Made by a program: the position numbers and the translations under genes. 39,678 bases of DNA from a virus. Numbering within the stretch: position 1 is the first letter of the stretch; each line of letters starts with the position of its first letter. Positions 7,478-17,600 of this stretch are shown piece after piece. Location of the stretch: positions 1-39,678 of IMG/VR virus record IMGVR_UViG_3300020467_000014, one strand, 5' to 3'. The notes below the pieces were generated by a model that was given only the letters and a program-made list of their open reading frames with translations, was not told the origin of the DNA and made no database searches.

Positions 7478-9126
7478 TAGAGAGATCGCTCGGTGTAATA
7501 TCAAATCAAAATAGAAGAGTTAGTTTATCACTTAGAAACGATCTAAGAAATAGTTTTAGAGTTGAGAGAATATTTGAGAGAAATTCTCTTTCAATCAAAA
7601 GTAAACTCGTAGAAGAAAGAGGTCGTACACTAAAAGCACTAGCGTTACGCAGTAGGGAACAAGAAAAAGATAAAAGAGGAGGCGTTGGCGGTGCATTAGG
7701 TATTCTAGGTGGCAGTGCACTTGGTAGAAGATTTTTTGGTAGAGGTGGTCAAGTAGGATTACTCCGTAAATTCCCTAAGGTTCCAAGATCACCCTCATCA
7801 TTACTTAGAATGCAAAGAGGAACCTCTACTTTATCTAGGGTAGGTAGAGTAGGTAGACTTGGAAGAGTGGGACCTCTTGCTGTTGTGGGTGCAGGTTTAG
7901 ATTTTGCAGGTAGAAGAGCAGAAGGACAAACTAATCTTCAAGCAGGTGTAGGTGCAGCAGGTGGATTGGGTGGTGCACTTGCAGGTGCTAAGTATGGTGC
8001 AATACTTGGCACTGCGGTGGGAGGACCTATAGGAACTGTAATTGGTGGTATAGGTGGCAGTATTATTGGTGGACTTGCAGGTGGTAAGTTAGCAGATTTA
8101 TTTACTGGTGCAGATAGGAGAAGACGTTTTGAAGAACAAAGAGTATTGATATCCACTCAAAAATCATTATTTTCAAATGCACTTGACGATTTAGAGAGAG
8201 TATTGAATAAATTAGAGGATACTTCACTCGTTAGACTAAAAAAGGATGATGATCGTGGTTTATTTAAAAGAGATAGATTTGACTTTCCACTACCTAAATT
8301 ACCTACATCAAAACCTTGGTATGATACAACTGCAGCTAAAATTATTGGATATGGTTTGCTCTTAGCAGGTACATTGGTTTTAGCAGGTCCCTCTGGAGAA
8401 GAAGCGATACCAGCAGCAGGTCTCTTGAATACATTGAATCAGACCAGATTAGGTTCTATACTTATAAAGAAAATCCCTGCACTTACAAAGTTTTGGAAGA
8501 AGGTATCAAAGGGACAAACTTTTGCTGATGAGTTAGTGCCTGGCGTTGACATACCTGGTATATCAGCGAAAGGTATAAGAATAAGAGCAGAAGCATTATT
8601 GAAAAAAATTAATCCAAACATAAAATTTGATAATGTGCCAAAGAAAGAACCTTCTCTAAAACAATTACTCAAGAAAGAAAAGCAATTACAAGAAAAACTT
8701 TTTAATATAATAAAGAATGCATCCCCCGAAAAAGCACGGGAGATACTACAAAAATTCATAAAAGAAGGTAAACTACCTAGAACACCAAGAAATATAAAGA
8801 AGAAAGGTGATGTAAAAGTAAAAGTGGATAGAGCATTTCCGTCTGGTTCACCAGATATGACTGGTACAAATAGTAATCCTCTTGGTGGTGGTGGAACTCC
8901 ACTATCAATGAATGAACTTGAACCACCTAACAATGATTTTATAGCACTCGCACCAGAGGGAATTGAAAATAATATATTTCTTATGAATAATAATATTACT
9001 AATAATACTACACAACCTATCGTAAATGAAGGTGGTGGAAACACAGTTGTCGTGGGTGGTAGTGGAATAAATACTGTCGATCTCATGTATCTCAACGCTG
9101 CAGCTCAGCAATCTATGACAGCATGA
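7474..9126 (+). CDS. Tape-measure-like hub/tail structural protein B
   Basis: A 550-residue protein. The N-terminus is basic and helical (SLRNDLRNSFRVERIFERNS), followed by Arg/Gly-rich sequence (RVGRVGRLGRVGPLAVVGAG) and a long glycine-zipper region at about residues 160-210 (GAAGGLGGALAGAKYGAILG, GGIGGSIIGGLAGGKLADLF). A second hydrophobic segment lies near residue 290 (IIGYGLLLAGTLVLAG), then a Lys-rich coiled region and an Asn/Thr-rich tail. Glycine zippers of this type are common in tape measures and in proteins that enter membranes at infection. It is joined by ATGA overlaps to the genes on each side, ending at gp27. With protein A it probably replaces gp28/gp29; the family is not recognised directly. 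Confidence 0.58.
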   Translation: MIERSLGVISNQNRRVSLSLRNDLRNSFRVERIFERNSLSIKSKLVEERGRTLKALALRSREQEKDKRGGVGGALGILGGSALGRRFFGRGGQVGLLRKFPKVPRSPSSLLRMQRGTSTLSRVGRVGRLGRVGPLAVVGAGLDFAGRRAEGQTNLQAGVGAAGGLGGALAGAKYGAILGTAVGGPIGTVIGGIGGSIIGGLAGGKLADLFTGADRRRRFEEQRVLISTQKSLFSNALDDLERVLNKLEDTSLVRLKKDDDRGLFKRDRFDFPLPKLPTSKPWYDTTAAKIIGYGLLLAGTLVLAGPSGEEAIPAAGLLNTLNQTRLGSILIKKIPALTKFWKKVSKGQTFADELVPGVDIPGISAKGIRIRAEALLKKINPNIKFDNVPKKEPSLKQLLKKEKQLQEKLFNIIKNASPEKAREILQKFIKEGKLPRTPRNIKKKGDVKVKVDRAFPSGSPDMTGTNSNPLGGGGTPLSMNELEPPNNDFIALAPEGIENNIFLMNNNITNNTTQPIVNEGGGNTVVVGGSGINTVDLMYLNAAAQQSMTA

Positions 9127-10367
9127 ATACAAACGTAATATGGACAAAAGGACATAAAGTTCTCGCCTTTGAGGTTTTTACTGAGGAGGGTGGGAAATCT
9201 TATAATATGTTAGGTCAGTTAGGATATGTCAAATATTTTGAGGATGTTATAGATCCCTCCATTCATATGAATATCACAGTGATTGATACAGGTGGATTGA
9301 TAAACAAATTACCAATAAGGAGTGGATGTATAGCAAAAATACTACTACAACATCCTAGTCAGGAAGATCCTTTCTCATTCAATGCAGTCGTAACAAATAT
9401 ATCTGGACATATTATTGATCAGAAAAGAGAAGTATACACACTCACATGCGAAACACCTGGTGCACTATCGAATCATACTACTAGGTGTTGGATAAAATAT
9501 AAAGGATCAATAGCAGCGAGTGTAAGTAAAATACTAAGCGAGAAAATAGAGGGTGAAATCAATGAGGTAGACACAACTTCAAATAATTGTGAATTTTATG
9601 GTAATTATAGAAGACCTTTCAAGGTTATAACAGATTTGTGTCGTAAAGCAATACCATCTACAGGGTCATTTGAGGAGGGTAATGGTGGCACAGCAGGGTA
9701 TTTGTTCTTTGAAACTCAAGATGGATATAATTTTAGGAGTATTGATCTTATATTCCAATCCGAAGCAACCTTGACATATACTATGACACCATTCAAAGAA
9801 GGACTAGATGTGTCAAATAATTTCAAACTTGCAAGTCCTCCAGACATGAGGGAGAGTCATGATATAATAAAGAAACTAAGGTCTGGTGCCTTCAGTAGTT
9901 CAAATTGGTATTACGATGTGATCACTAGAAAGGTTCACTTTTATAATTATAGGAATGGTGATTCTCAACTCGGAAACGATGAGGAACCTGTACCTACAAA
10001 TTATAAAGAACCTTATTCAAGAATAATTCTTGGTACTATTGATCAAGGTACTACAATGATGGATGCTGATGGTGTAGAGGTAAGCACACCTCAAGATCAA
10101 ACAAGATATCAAGCACAAGCATCTGCTAGATATGCTGCTTTGTTCGCTCAGATCCTAGATATCACAGTCCCCATGAATCTTTCACTAAGAGCAGGTCAGG
10201 TAATTAATGTTGAATTTCCAGACCTAAATACGGGTAAACCTGAGGATAAGAATTCTCCTGAGAGTGGCAAATATATGATTGCCAAATTATCTCATGAGTT
10301 TGGTAATCCAAAAGGTGATTTCACTGGATTATCTCTGGTGAGAGATTCATTTACCATCAACGAGTAA
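9123..10367 (+). CDS. 27: Baseplate hub subunit gp27
   Basis: A 414-residue protein, T4 gp27 having 391. T4 gp27 forms the trimeric ring that holds gp5 and matches the hub to the six-fold tube. Family features: LAFEVFTEEGGKSYNMLGQL then GYVKYFEDVIDPSIHMNITV near the N-terminus; a middle segment NNCEFYGNYRRPFKVITDLC; and a C-terminal strand set LSLRAGQVINVEFPDLN then KYMIAKLSHEFGNPKGDFTG, the typical hub domain ending 'YLVSKLRH'. It overlaps protein B by ATGA and is followed one base later by the CP12-like ORF and then gp5, its binding partner, preserving the functional gp27-gp5 neighbourhood. Confidence 0.87.
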   Translation: MNTNVIWTKGHKVLAFEVFTEEGGKSYNMLGQLGYVKYFEDVIDPSIHMNITVIDTGGLINKLPIRSGCIAKILLQHPSQEDPFSFNAVVTNISGHIIDQKREVYTLTCETPGALSNHTTRCWIKYKGSIAASVSKILSEKIEGEINEVDTTSNNCEFYGNYRRPFKVITDLCRKAIPSTGSFEEGNGGTAGYLFFETQDGYNFRSIDLIFQSEATLTYTMTPFKEGLDVSNNFKLASPPDMRESHDIIKKLRSGAFSSSNWYYDVITRKVHFYNYRNGDSQLGNDEEPVPTNYKEPYSRIILGTIDQGTTMMDADGVEVSTPQDQTRYQAQASARYAALFAQILDITVPMNLSLRAGQVINVEFPDLNTGKPEDKNSPESGKYMIAKLSHEFGNPKGDFTGLSLVRDSFTINE

Positions 10368-10368
10368 C

Positions 10369-10596
10369 ATGAAAAGTATCGAAGACCACATTGCTAAAGA
10401 CAAGGAAATCGCTGAAGATCCAAAAGCGACTCCAGCAGCAAGAAGACATGCAAAAGATGAATTGCATGATCTAGAAGATTATGTAGAACATCACAAAGAT
10501 GAGATCGAGGCAGGTGATCATCATGATCCTAATGTTTTAGAAGTATTCTGTGACCTACATCCCGACGAACCAGAGTGTCTGGTATATGATGACTGA
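10369..10596 (+). CDS. CP12-like protein (Calvin-cycle regulator homologue)
   Basis: A 75-residue acidic protein ending NVLEVFCDLHPDEPECLVYDD-like sequence (residues 56-75). This matches the C-terminal module of cyanobacterial CP12, where a Leu-Glu-x-Tyr/Phe-Cys-Asp...Pro...Glu-Cys...Tyr-Asp-Asp pattern with exactly eight residues between the cysteines (here Cys61 and Cys70) forms the redox loop that binds GAPDH and helps lock GAPDH and phosphoribulokinase in an inactive complex. The N-terminal cysteine pair and the AWDxVEEL core of host CP12 are absent or degenerate (DELHDLEDY at 30-38). cp12 is an established auxiliary metabolic gene of cyanophages. Here it lies between gp27 and gp5, one base after gp27 and overlapping gp5 by TGATG, so it would be expressed late. 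Confidence 0.72.
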   Translation: MKSIEDHIAKDKEIAEDPKATPAARRHAKDELHDLEDYVEHHKDEIEAGDHHDPNVLEVFCDLHPDEPECLVYDD

Positions 10597-12623
10597 TGCT
10601 TGATACACGTCAATCTAATATAGAGTTCCTTGGTAAGGATGGATTTCAGTGGTTTGTTGGACAAGTAGCCCCTGATAGAGTTTGGCGTACAGAGAACAAT
10701 CAAAACTTCAATAATGGGTTCAGAGCAAAGATAAGAATATTAGGTTATCATCCTGGTGAGGGTGATGCGGAAGGTGGTATTTCTGATGAGAATCTGCCTT
10801 GGGCACATTTTTTGGTGTCACCTCAGTTTGGAGCAGGTAATAATAATACAGGGACATCGTTTGCATTGCAAGGTGGTGAGATGGTTGTTGGGTTTTTTCT
10901 CGATGGAGAGGAAGCACAACAACCCGTTGTGCTTGGAGCATTTTATGCTAATTACAAAATTGAAGATTTAATATCATATAAAGAGGCAATAGATAAAGGC
11001 ACCACAGGATTTGCTCCTCTGAAGATAGATCCTAGTATTGATATGGGTGATCATGCCACTATCGTAGAACAGAAGAGACAACTTGATTCAGGTGTCATAG
11101 TCACCAGCAATGAAACTATAAAAGATGAGAATAATGTAGATCAAGATACTATAGAACATCACTTTGATAACAAAACATATCATATACCTAAACCAGAGAT
11201 TTGTGATAATCCTAAGAAAAAATCAGGAGAAATAGCAAAAGCTCTTCAAAAATTCTTCGACAAAATCAACAAACTTGAAAAGTTTTCTGATGGTTACATT
11301 GACCCTGTATTGAATAAAATTGTAGACATTGATAAAGAGATAGCAAAAGCATCAAAAGAAATATCTACTGGAATAGGAGGCATCATACGTGGTGCACGAT
11401 ATAAGTTGTTTGAGGAGATTGATGAAGCAGTAGATGATGCAGTAGATTTTTTGACTCCCGACTTTCTTCAAAAACAAATTGATGCAAAGAAGCAAAAGGA
11501 TGGTATATATTGTGCTATCGAGAATATTCTAAATGGATTAGAGAATGTTATAAAGGATTTCCTCAAATCTCTTCTTGGCAACTTACTCAACATACCACTT
11601 TGTGCAGCAGAGCAATTCATAGCTGGTTTATTGTCTAAGTTGACTAATGACATACAAAATGCGATATCACCTTTACTAAGTGCATTGAGTAAATTCACAG
11701 GCAAAGCAATGCCAGCTTTCCAAGATATGATGACAAAGGCGATGACTGTGCTTGCAGCAGCATTATCATTATTTGAGTGTGAGGATCAAAAATGTGATGA
11801 AAATCCTACTGATTTTCTTACAAATGTAGGTCCTGATCCTAAGAAAGTATTGGAATTTAATAATCTATTGAACAAATTTACCACATTGAGTGGTAGTGGA
11901 TTAGTTGGAAAAATAAGCGATTTAGCAGGTCTATCATTCCCACAAGTAAGTCTTATAGGAGATAATATAGGAGACTTTAGTGGTGCATCACCTCTAAATG
12001 GATTAGTTAGTGGGTGTAGACCTCAGAATAGCAAGGTTTGTGGACCTCCACGGGTTGAAATTTTTGGTGGTGGTGGTTTTGGTGCTCTTGCTGATGCTGT
12101 TATAAATGAAACTGGCGAGATAATTGGTGTAAATATGAAAGATCTTGGTTTCGGTTACACAAGTAAACCATATGTTTCAATCATTGATGACTGTGGAAAT
12201 GGAAGAGGATCAACTGGTGAAGCATGCATGGATGGTGATAAGGTTATGAATATTTGTATTTTATCAACTGGTGATGGTTATCTGTCATCAGGATTGTCAG
12301 ATGCTAGTGGTGTTGATGTGATAGGAGAGGTAGTCGATGTAAACATTATATCAACAGGGGCAGGTTATGAAGAAGGAGATCTTATTGTTAGTGATACTGG
12401 ACAAACATTGACACCGATTATAGAAGATGGTAGAATAGTGGGTGCTAGTGGTAAAATAGATCAAGGACTTACTAATTTGCCAACATTGACAATAGAAACC
12501 AACACGGGTGTAGGTGCAAAAATACTCCCTGTAACAAGGTTCATCAAGCGTGAAGATTATACCGATCCAGTTGTGCCAGATGCACAATTGGTAACAGTGA
12601 TCAGTTGTCCTAGATTCTACTAA
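10596..12623 (+). CDS. 5: Baseplate hub/spike protein gp5, no lysozyme domain
   Basis: A 675-residue protein. Residues 13-130 are the gp5 OB-fold domain: FQWFVGQVAPDRVW, FRAKIRILGYHPGE, SDENLPWAHFLVSP, then GGEMVVGFFLDGEEAQQPVV with LGAFYANY. The T4-lysozyme-like domain that follows in T4 gp5 is missing. Residues about 205-430 instead form amphipathic and hydrophobic helices with several Cys (DGIYCAIENILNGLENVIKD, LLGNLLNIPLCAAEQFIAG). Residues 480-640 contain beta repeats with a GxGY signature (DLGFGYTSKPYVSIIDDCGN, ILSTGDGYL, IISTGAGYEEGDLI), also found in the large wedge proteins downstream. It overlaps the CP12-like gene by one base. The separate next ORF may supply the needle part of the spike. 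Confidence 0.83.
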   Translation: MLDTRQSNIEFLGKDGFQWFVGQVAPDRVWRTENNQNFNNGFRAKIRILGYHPGEGDAEGGISDENLPWAHFLVSPQFGAGNNNTGTSFALQGGEMVVGFFLDGEEAQQPVVLGAFYANYKIEDLISYKEAIDKGTTGFAPLKIDPSIDMGDHATIVEQKRQLDSGVIVTSNETIKDENNVDQDTIEHHFDNKTYHIPKPEICDNPKKKSGEIAKALQKFFDKINKLEKFSDGYIDPVLNKIVDIDKEIAKASKEISTGIGGIIRGARYKLFEEIDEAVDDAVDFLTPDFLQKQIDAKKQKDGIYCAIENILNGLENVIKDFLKSLLGNLLNIPLCAAEQFIAGLLSKLTNDIQNAISPLLSALSKFTGKAMPAFQDMMTKAMTVLAAALSLFECEDQKCDENPTDFLTNVGPDPKKVLEFNNLLNKFTTLSGSGLVGKISDLAGLSFPQVSLIGDNIGDFSGASPLNGLVSGCRPQNSKVCGPPRVEIFGGGGFGALADAVINETGEIIGVNMKDLGFGYTSKPYVSIIDDCGNGRGSTGEACMDGDKVMNICILSTGDGYLSSGLSDASGVDVIGEVVDVNIISTGAGYEEGDLIVSDTGQTLTPIIEDGRIVGASGKIDQGLTNLPTLTIETNTGVGAKILPVTRFIKREDYTDPVVPDAQLVTVISCPRFY

Positions 12624-12625
12624 TT

Positions 12626-13192
12626 ATGTCTGAAGGAACAAAAGTACCACCAATAACCATACAACACTCTGAGTGTGGTCATCTAACATTTGGTGACGAG
12701 AAGAAAAACTCAGAGAGACCAAGAGACGTTGGTCTTTATGGTGGTGATAGTCAAAAACTAAGATTATTCAGAGATGGTGGATTTGAATTATGCTCAAGTG
12801 AGAGTCAAGGAGCAAACTTACAGAAAGGATCATCAATCATGCAGGTGTGTGATGATGCACCTTTGAGTATAAACTCAGAGGGTGACATCACAATCAGAGC
12901 AAAAAACAAATTGATTCTCAAAGCAGATTTGATTGAAATAGAGTCACATAATACAAGTGAAGATGGTGTTACTATCATGGCAGAGCATGATATCAAACTC
13001 AGGGCAAAAAACAATACTATAATTACTTCTGATAATATCACAATTGATGCCCATGAAAGAGTTCTTACACACTCTGAAGGATGGACGGTTCTAATGGGTC
13101 AATACATTAGACTACATGAACCGCAAACAAAAATATGTCCTGCCTTTTTGGAGGAATATATAGAGAACCAAATCAAAACATTGAAAAACTAA
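12626..13192 (+). CDS. Needle-like beta-helix protein, gp5 C-terminal-domain type
   Basis: A 188-residue protein starting three bases after gp5. Residues 80-170 are short alternating strands with regular Ile/Leu and charged positions (INSEGDITIRAKNKLILKAD, GVTIMAEHDIKLRAKNNTI, ITSDNITIDAHERVLTHSEG), the look of the triple-stranded beta-helix found at the C-terminus of T4 gp5 and VgrG proteins. The N-terminal part has two Cys and a GDEKKNSERPRDVGLYGGDS segment. I infer that it extends the membrane-piercing spike as a separate polypeptide, which would make up for the absent needle in gp5. The C-terminus ends CPAFLEEYIENQIKTLKN. No other family was recognised. Confidence 0.6.
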   Translation: MSEGTKVPPITIQHSECGHLTFGDEKKNSERPRDVGLYGGDSQKLRLFRDGGFELCSSESQGANLQKGSSIMQVCDDAPLSINSEGDITIRAKNKLILKADLIEIESHNTSEDGVTIMAEHDIKLRAKNNTIITSDNITIDAHERVLTHSEGWTVLMGQYIRLHEPQTKICPAFLEEYIENQIKTLKN

Positions 13193-13194
13193 TT

Positions 13195-14052
13195 ATGGCT
13201 GGTATTCGTAATCTTGATAGTGGTAAGATCTACATTGGACCTGAAGATCCAAAAGATGATAGATCAAAAACCACATTGAATGGTGACAAAGAGTATGAGG
13301 GAACACTTGCATCAACAGGACCTGCGTTTGTAGGAGGACATAGTGAAGATGCAAAAGGTGTGGTCAACATCGGTACAGATGCTGCTGATTTCAAACCTAA
13401 TGTTTCAGGTCGTGCTGTTGATATTGAGGGTGATGTCAAAATCGTGACAGAGAGTGGCAAAGCACTCGACATTGAGGGTAACACTATACAAGATGGTGAC
13501 ACAGACCAGACAGGTAAGATTACAGCATCATCTACAGTGAAGGCAAGTAATTTTGTCGGTGATATCAGCACAACATCAGGCACACCACCAGGATGTAAAG
13601 TATTTGACTTACCACATCCTAATATAAAAGGTTACAGACTTAGACATGCATGTGTAGAAGGACCTGAAGCAGCAGTGTATGTGAGAGGTAAGGTAAGTGT
13701 TGATGGTATCATAGAATTGCCTGACTATTGGCAGAATTTTGTTGATAAGGAAACAATCTCAGTTCACCTCACTCCTATGGGTGCATATCAAGAATTATTT
13801 GTAGATCGTATAGAATATGGTAAGAGAGTTTATATAAAAAATCAAGCAGGTGGTAAGATAGATGCATACTATCAGGTGTGGGCAGACAGAATAGGACATG
13901 ATATGGTTGTAGAGTATGAAGGAGAGAGTGTTGCTGATTATCCTGGTGATAGTAGTAAATTCTCTGCTGCAGGTTATGACTATGATATAAGGGAAGTTGA
14001 TGGATTTATGGTTGGTGATGATCATGAACATTTCCGCACGACTGATATTTGA
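13195..14052 (+). CDS. Virion structural protein with fibre-type C-terminal domain
   Basis: A 285-residue protein from ATG 13195 (MAGIRNLDSGKIYIG); an in-frame ATG at 13135 would bury 58 bases in the preceding gene and encodes a different-looking leader, so the later start is preferred. Residues 1-130 are repetitive beta (GRAVDIEGDVKIVTESGKAL with DIEGNTIQDGD). Residues 135-250 form a compact domain: CKVFDLPHPNIKGYRLRHAC then VEGPEAAVYVRGKV, IELPDYWQNFVD and ISVHLTPMGAYQELFVDRI. I have seen this 'HPxxxGYRLxHxCxEGPE' domain at the ends of fibre-like proteins of marine phages; its role is not known to me. It follows the needle-like gene by two bases, which suggests a part near the spike or baseplate. 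Confidence 0.68.
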   Translation: MAGIRNLDSGKIYIGPEDPKDDRSKTTLNGDKEYEGTLASTGPAFVGGHSEDAKGVVNIGTDAADFKPNVSGRAVDIEGDVKIVTESGKALDIEGNTIQDGDTDQTGKITASSTVKASNFVGDISTTSGTPPGCKVFDLPHPNIKGYRLRHACVEGPEAAVYVRGKVSVDGIIELPDYWQNFVDKETISVHLTPMGAYQELFVDRIEYGKRVYIKNQAGGKIDAYYQVWADRIGHDMVVEYEGESVADYPGDSSKFSAAGYDYDIREVDGFMVGDDHEHFRTTDI

Positions 14053-14284
14053 CTTTGAGCACAGATGTGCTATCATAGATGGAGTTACTAAAAATCCCAT
14101 GTTCCCTGATCAAGTTGTAGACCGTCTTGAAATTTCGATGACTGGTAGATGGTTCAGATTATTTGGATCAGATGCAGAAATCAAAAAGATAGAATGCGAT
14201 TCAGTTGATCAGTTTATGAGAGTATTAGAGGTTGCTAAAGTGGCAGAAGAGATAGATAAAGAAATAAAAGTGGTATATGTCTAG
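14024..14284 (+). CDS. Small protein of unknown function
   Basis: An 86-residue protein from ATG 14024 (MNISARLIFDFEHRCAIIDG). A longer version from 13997 is possible, but its extra residues are hydrophobic shadows of the preceding gene, which this gene already overlaps by 29 bases. The sequence contains VVDRLEISMTGRWFRLFGSD and a helical acidic/basic C-terminus (VAKVAEEIDKEIKVVYV). No family is recognised. It overlaps the next gene by eight bases, so it belongs to the end of the tail operon. Confidence 0.55.
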   Translation: MNISARLIFDFEHRCAIIDGVTKNPMFPDQVVDRLEISMTGRWFRLFGSDAEIKKIECDSVDQFMRVLEVAKVAEEIDKEIKVVYV

Positions 14285-14615
14285 ATTTCTTCCTCCTCTA
14301 TCTGATATCAAATTTCATGATGTTCCTGTGGTTGGTCAATTTTATACCAAACAGGAAGTAGATAAGTTGATAAAAGAAGCAGTTGATGAAGCGAGACGCA
14401 TTGATGAGGAGTCAATGCGAAAGCATAATAGGGATGCTACTATCATAAGTATGATACTTGGGTTTACTACTTTAGCATTGTTTGTTGATGGATTATTGAG
14501 ATTGTTAGGTGTGACTCCACCGTTTATGGGAATAGATATTGATATACTAGATAAAATTGTAGATAAGGTAGAATCTGACCTCTTACCATTAGTACAGAAG
14601 ATACCTCGAATCTGA
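14277..14615 (+). CDS. Small single-span membrane protein, unknown function
   Basis: A 112-residue protein. Residues 24-52 form a charged helix (TKQEVDKLIKEAVDEARRID), residues about 55-78 a hydrophobic membrane segment (TIISMILGFTTLALFVDGLL), followed by an amphipathic C-terminal helix (DILDKIVDKVESDLLPLVQK). A cytoplasmic coiled N-terminus with one transmembrane helix is predicted by eye. No family is recognised. It is the last gene of the operon, ending just before a late promoter. A role at the host membrane during injection or lysis is possible but unsupported. Confidence 0.6.
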   Translation: MSRFLPPLSDIKFHDVPVVGQFYTKQEVDKLIKEAVDEARRIDEESMRKHNRDATIISMILGFTTLALFVDGLLRLLGVTPPFMGIDIDILDKIVDKVESDLLPLVQKIPRI

Positions 14616-14619
14616 GTAG

Positions 14620-14627
14620 TATAAATA
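14620..14627 (+). promoter_or_regulatory. Late promoter before the 1890-residue wedge/collar gene
   Basis: A perfect TATAAATA lies five bases after the preceding stop and 30 bases before the ATG at 14658. Confidence 0.75.
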
Positions 14628-14657
14628 AGTTGAAGGAATGGTGTCGGAACATAGGTA

Positions 14658-17600
14658 ATGCCACTTAGTAGACTTGAAAATTTTCTAAAGAATGTACAAG
14701 GGAACGTCATATACGTAAACCCAGAAGAACTTGATGCAACGGATGACGTTAGTAATACTGGTAATTCCAGAACTCGCCCGTTTAAAACAATACAGAGAGC
14801 ACTGATAGAGTCAGCAAGATTCTCATATCAGTTAGGAAAAGATAACGATAAGTTTGATAAAACTTCTATTATGGTGTCACCAGGTGTGCACTATATTGAT
14901 AATAGACCTGGTTTTCAAATTGATAGTAGTGGAAATATAACTGATGTAAATGGCACAGCAGCGTCAATAAGTGAATTATCAATCGGTACAAAGTTTGATA
15001 TACAAGATCCAGATAACGTATTATATCATTTTAACTCCGTTCACGGTGGTGTTATACTACCAAGAGGTACATCAATTATAGGTACTGATCTAAGAAAGAC
15101 AAAGATAAAACCAAAGTACATACCACAACCAGATAATGATGCTATAGACAAGTCTGCTATATTCAGAGTTACTGGTGGTTGCTTCTTCTTCAACTTCAGT
15201 TTGTTTGATGGTGACCCTGCAGACAGAGTATTCAGAGATTATACAAATAATGTATATGCTCCAAATTACTCTCACCATAAACTAACATGCTTTGAGTTTG
15301 CTGATGGTAATAATACCATAGCAGGTAAGGATAACACTGACTTAGACATGTACTATGCTAAGTTGACTCTTGCTTATGGTACAAACAGTGGAAGAGCTTT
15401 ACCAAACTATCCAGCGAATACTGACTTCCAGAAGACTATTGATGAGTCTAGAATTGTTGGTGCTGTATCAAGACTTGGTGATTTAGAAATCCAAGATATA
15501 TTCTCAGGTGCTAACCCATCTGCTGCCACAGCAACAACTGTTGTTACTGTTGTTACAAAGACCGATCATAATTTGAATGTTGAGACACCAGTGATAATTA
15601 ATGGTGTAGATGATAGTAATTATGATGGTAGTCATGTAGTAGCACAGGTTCTAAGTGCAACTTCATTTACATATACTGTTCCTGTAGCACCTACATCAAC
15701 AGCAACTCCATCACTCACTGGTCTTGCACCTATTGTAATTGTTGAAAGTGATAGTGTCACATCAGCATCACCTTACATATTCAACTGTTCATTACGTTCA
15801 GTGTTTGGTATGTGTGGTATGCTCGCTGATGGAAGCAAGGCAACTGGATTTAAATCTATGGTTGCTGCTCAGTTTACGGGTATCGGACTTCAGAAAGATG
15901 ATAACGCATTCGTAAAATATAATAAAACATCAGGAACATGGCAAGATCAAGCTACACTAGGTACGTCAGTCACACTGCATACTGATGGTCTAGCACTGTA
16001 CAGACCTGAATATGAGAACTTCCACATCAAAGTAACAAGAGAAGCTGTTGCTCAGATTGTATCATGTTTTGCTGTTGGTTATGCAAAACAGTTTGTTACA
16101 GAGTCTGGTGGTGATATTTCTCTTACAAACTCTAACTCAAACTTCGGACACACTGCTTTAGAATCTGATGGTTTCAAACCAGAAGCATTCATCAAAGATA
16201 ATAAGGCGTACATTACAAGCATTGTACCACCTAAAAAGAATTTTAATAAAGATGAAGATGTAAACTGGATATCAATTGACGTACAGGCAACCATTGGTGT
16301 CTCTACTGATACTCAATTATATCTTACAGACTTCAAAGTAAAGGACACTGTGCCAGTATCTACTGCAAGTGGATTCACTGTTGGTAATAAGATAGGGGAT
16401 AAGTTATTCTGTTCCATACAAAATATTGTGTATGGTGCTGACATACTCATGCCTGGTCCTCTTGCTGACACAGACACATGGGCATCAGGTAAGAAGGAAG
16501 TATTTGTTGGAAGTAACTCTGGTATCAACTCTATCACAGGTAATATCATAACTCTGGAAGATGTACATAAGTTCAATACTGGTGAGAAAATTAGATTCTA
16601 TTCTGATACTGGATCACTACCTGACAACATTACATCTGATGTAGATTACTTTGCAATCACTTCTGGTCTACAAACAGATCAAATCAAGATAGCAACCACA
16701 TTCAATAATGCTACTGCAGGTAGTAATCTTACTGGTATAAACAATCTTGGTGGTAAGATAAGAGTTGTATCTACTGTCTCAGGAAAACAACCTGGTGAAC
16801 CAGGTCACCCAATTCAATATGACACTACTAATGGATGGTATGTGAACGTTGGTGCTGCTAATACTTTACGTTCTGCGATTGTAACGAACCAAGGTACAGT
16901 TTCAGTCAATACAAATAACACATTTATTGTAAGAAAACCAGATACAAGAAAAGATCTAGAGAAGATATACCGTGTGAGATTTGTTGTTCCTGATGATTCA
17001 ACAAATGCTGCTGCACCTACAAATGGATTCTCAATACAAGAGTCGGCAACATTCATTGACGACACATATTATAGAAATGATAATACAGATCTTACATCCG
17101 TATCAAACCTAAGGACACAGAATACCATCATTGATGCAACATGGGATTCAAGTGGTAATGCAGGTATTATTACTTCACAGTCTCCACATAGATTGAGTGT
17201 AGGTAACGTTGTAGAAATAAGCAGACTAAGAAGTGAAAACAATACCAATGGTGTTGACAATAGTGGATTCAATGGGTTCTTTGAAGTTACAGCGATAAAT
17301 GCTGAGACATCATTCAGTGTAGGATTAAATACAAATCCTGGTGGCATCAGTACAATAACAAGTAACGTGCCATATACAAGGCATGATCAATCAGTTGTAG
17401 GCTCTGGTAGAACTTTTGCTCCGTTCTTTACAAAGAGACAGTTCAATAAAACATATCAGGTATTTAATAACGAAGAAGTTCAGGAGTTCAAGAAGGACGT
17501 ACAGGATGGAATATATGATCTTACTGTGCTTGGTTACATTGCACAACCCAACGTATCACCATTCTCTACTACACAGAACTATTTCCCACAGAACATCAAC

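Noticed and set aside
8439-9095. A 218-codon open frame on the minus strand inside the tape-measure-like gene B
   Set aside because: It mirrors a well-supported coupled gene, has a hydrophobic low-complexity translation with Phe/Ser/Pro runs, and has no promoter or ribosome binding site.
13135-13194. Upstream in-frame ATG extending the 285-residue structural protein
   Set aside because: The extension lies inside the needle-like gene and reads as its shadow; ATG 13195, two bases after the previous stop, fits the operon spacing.
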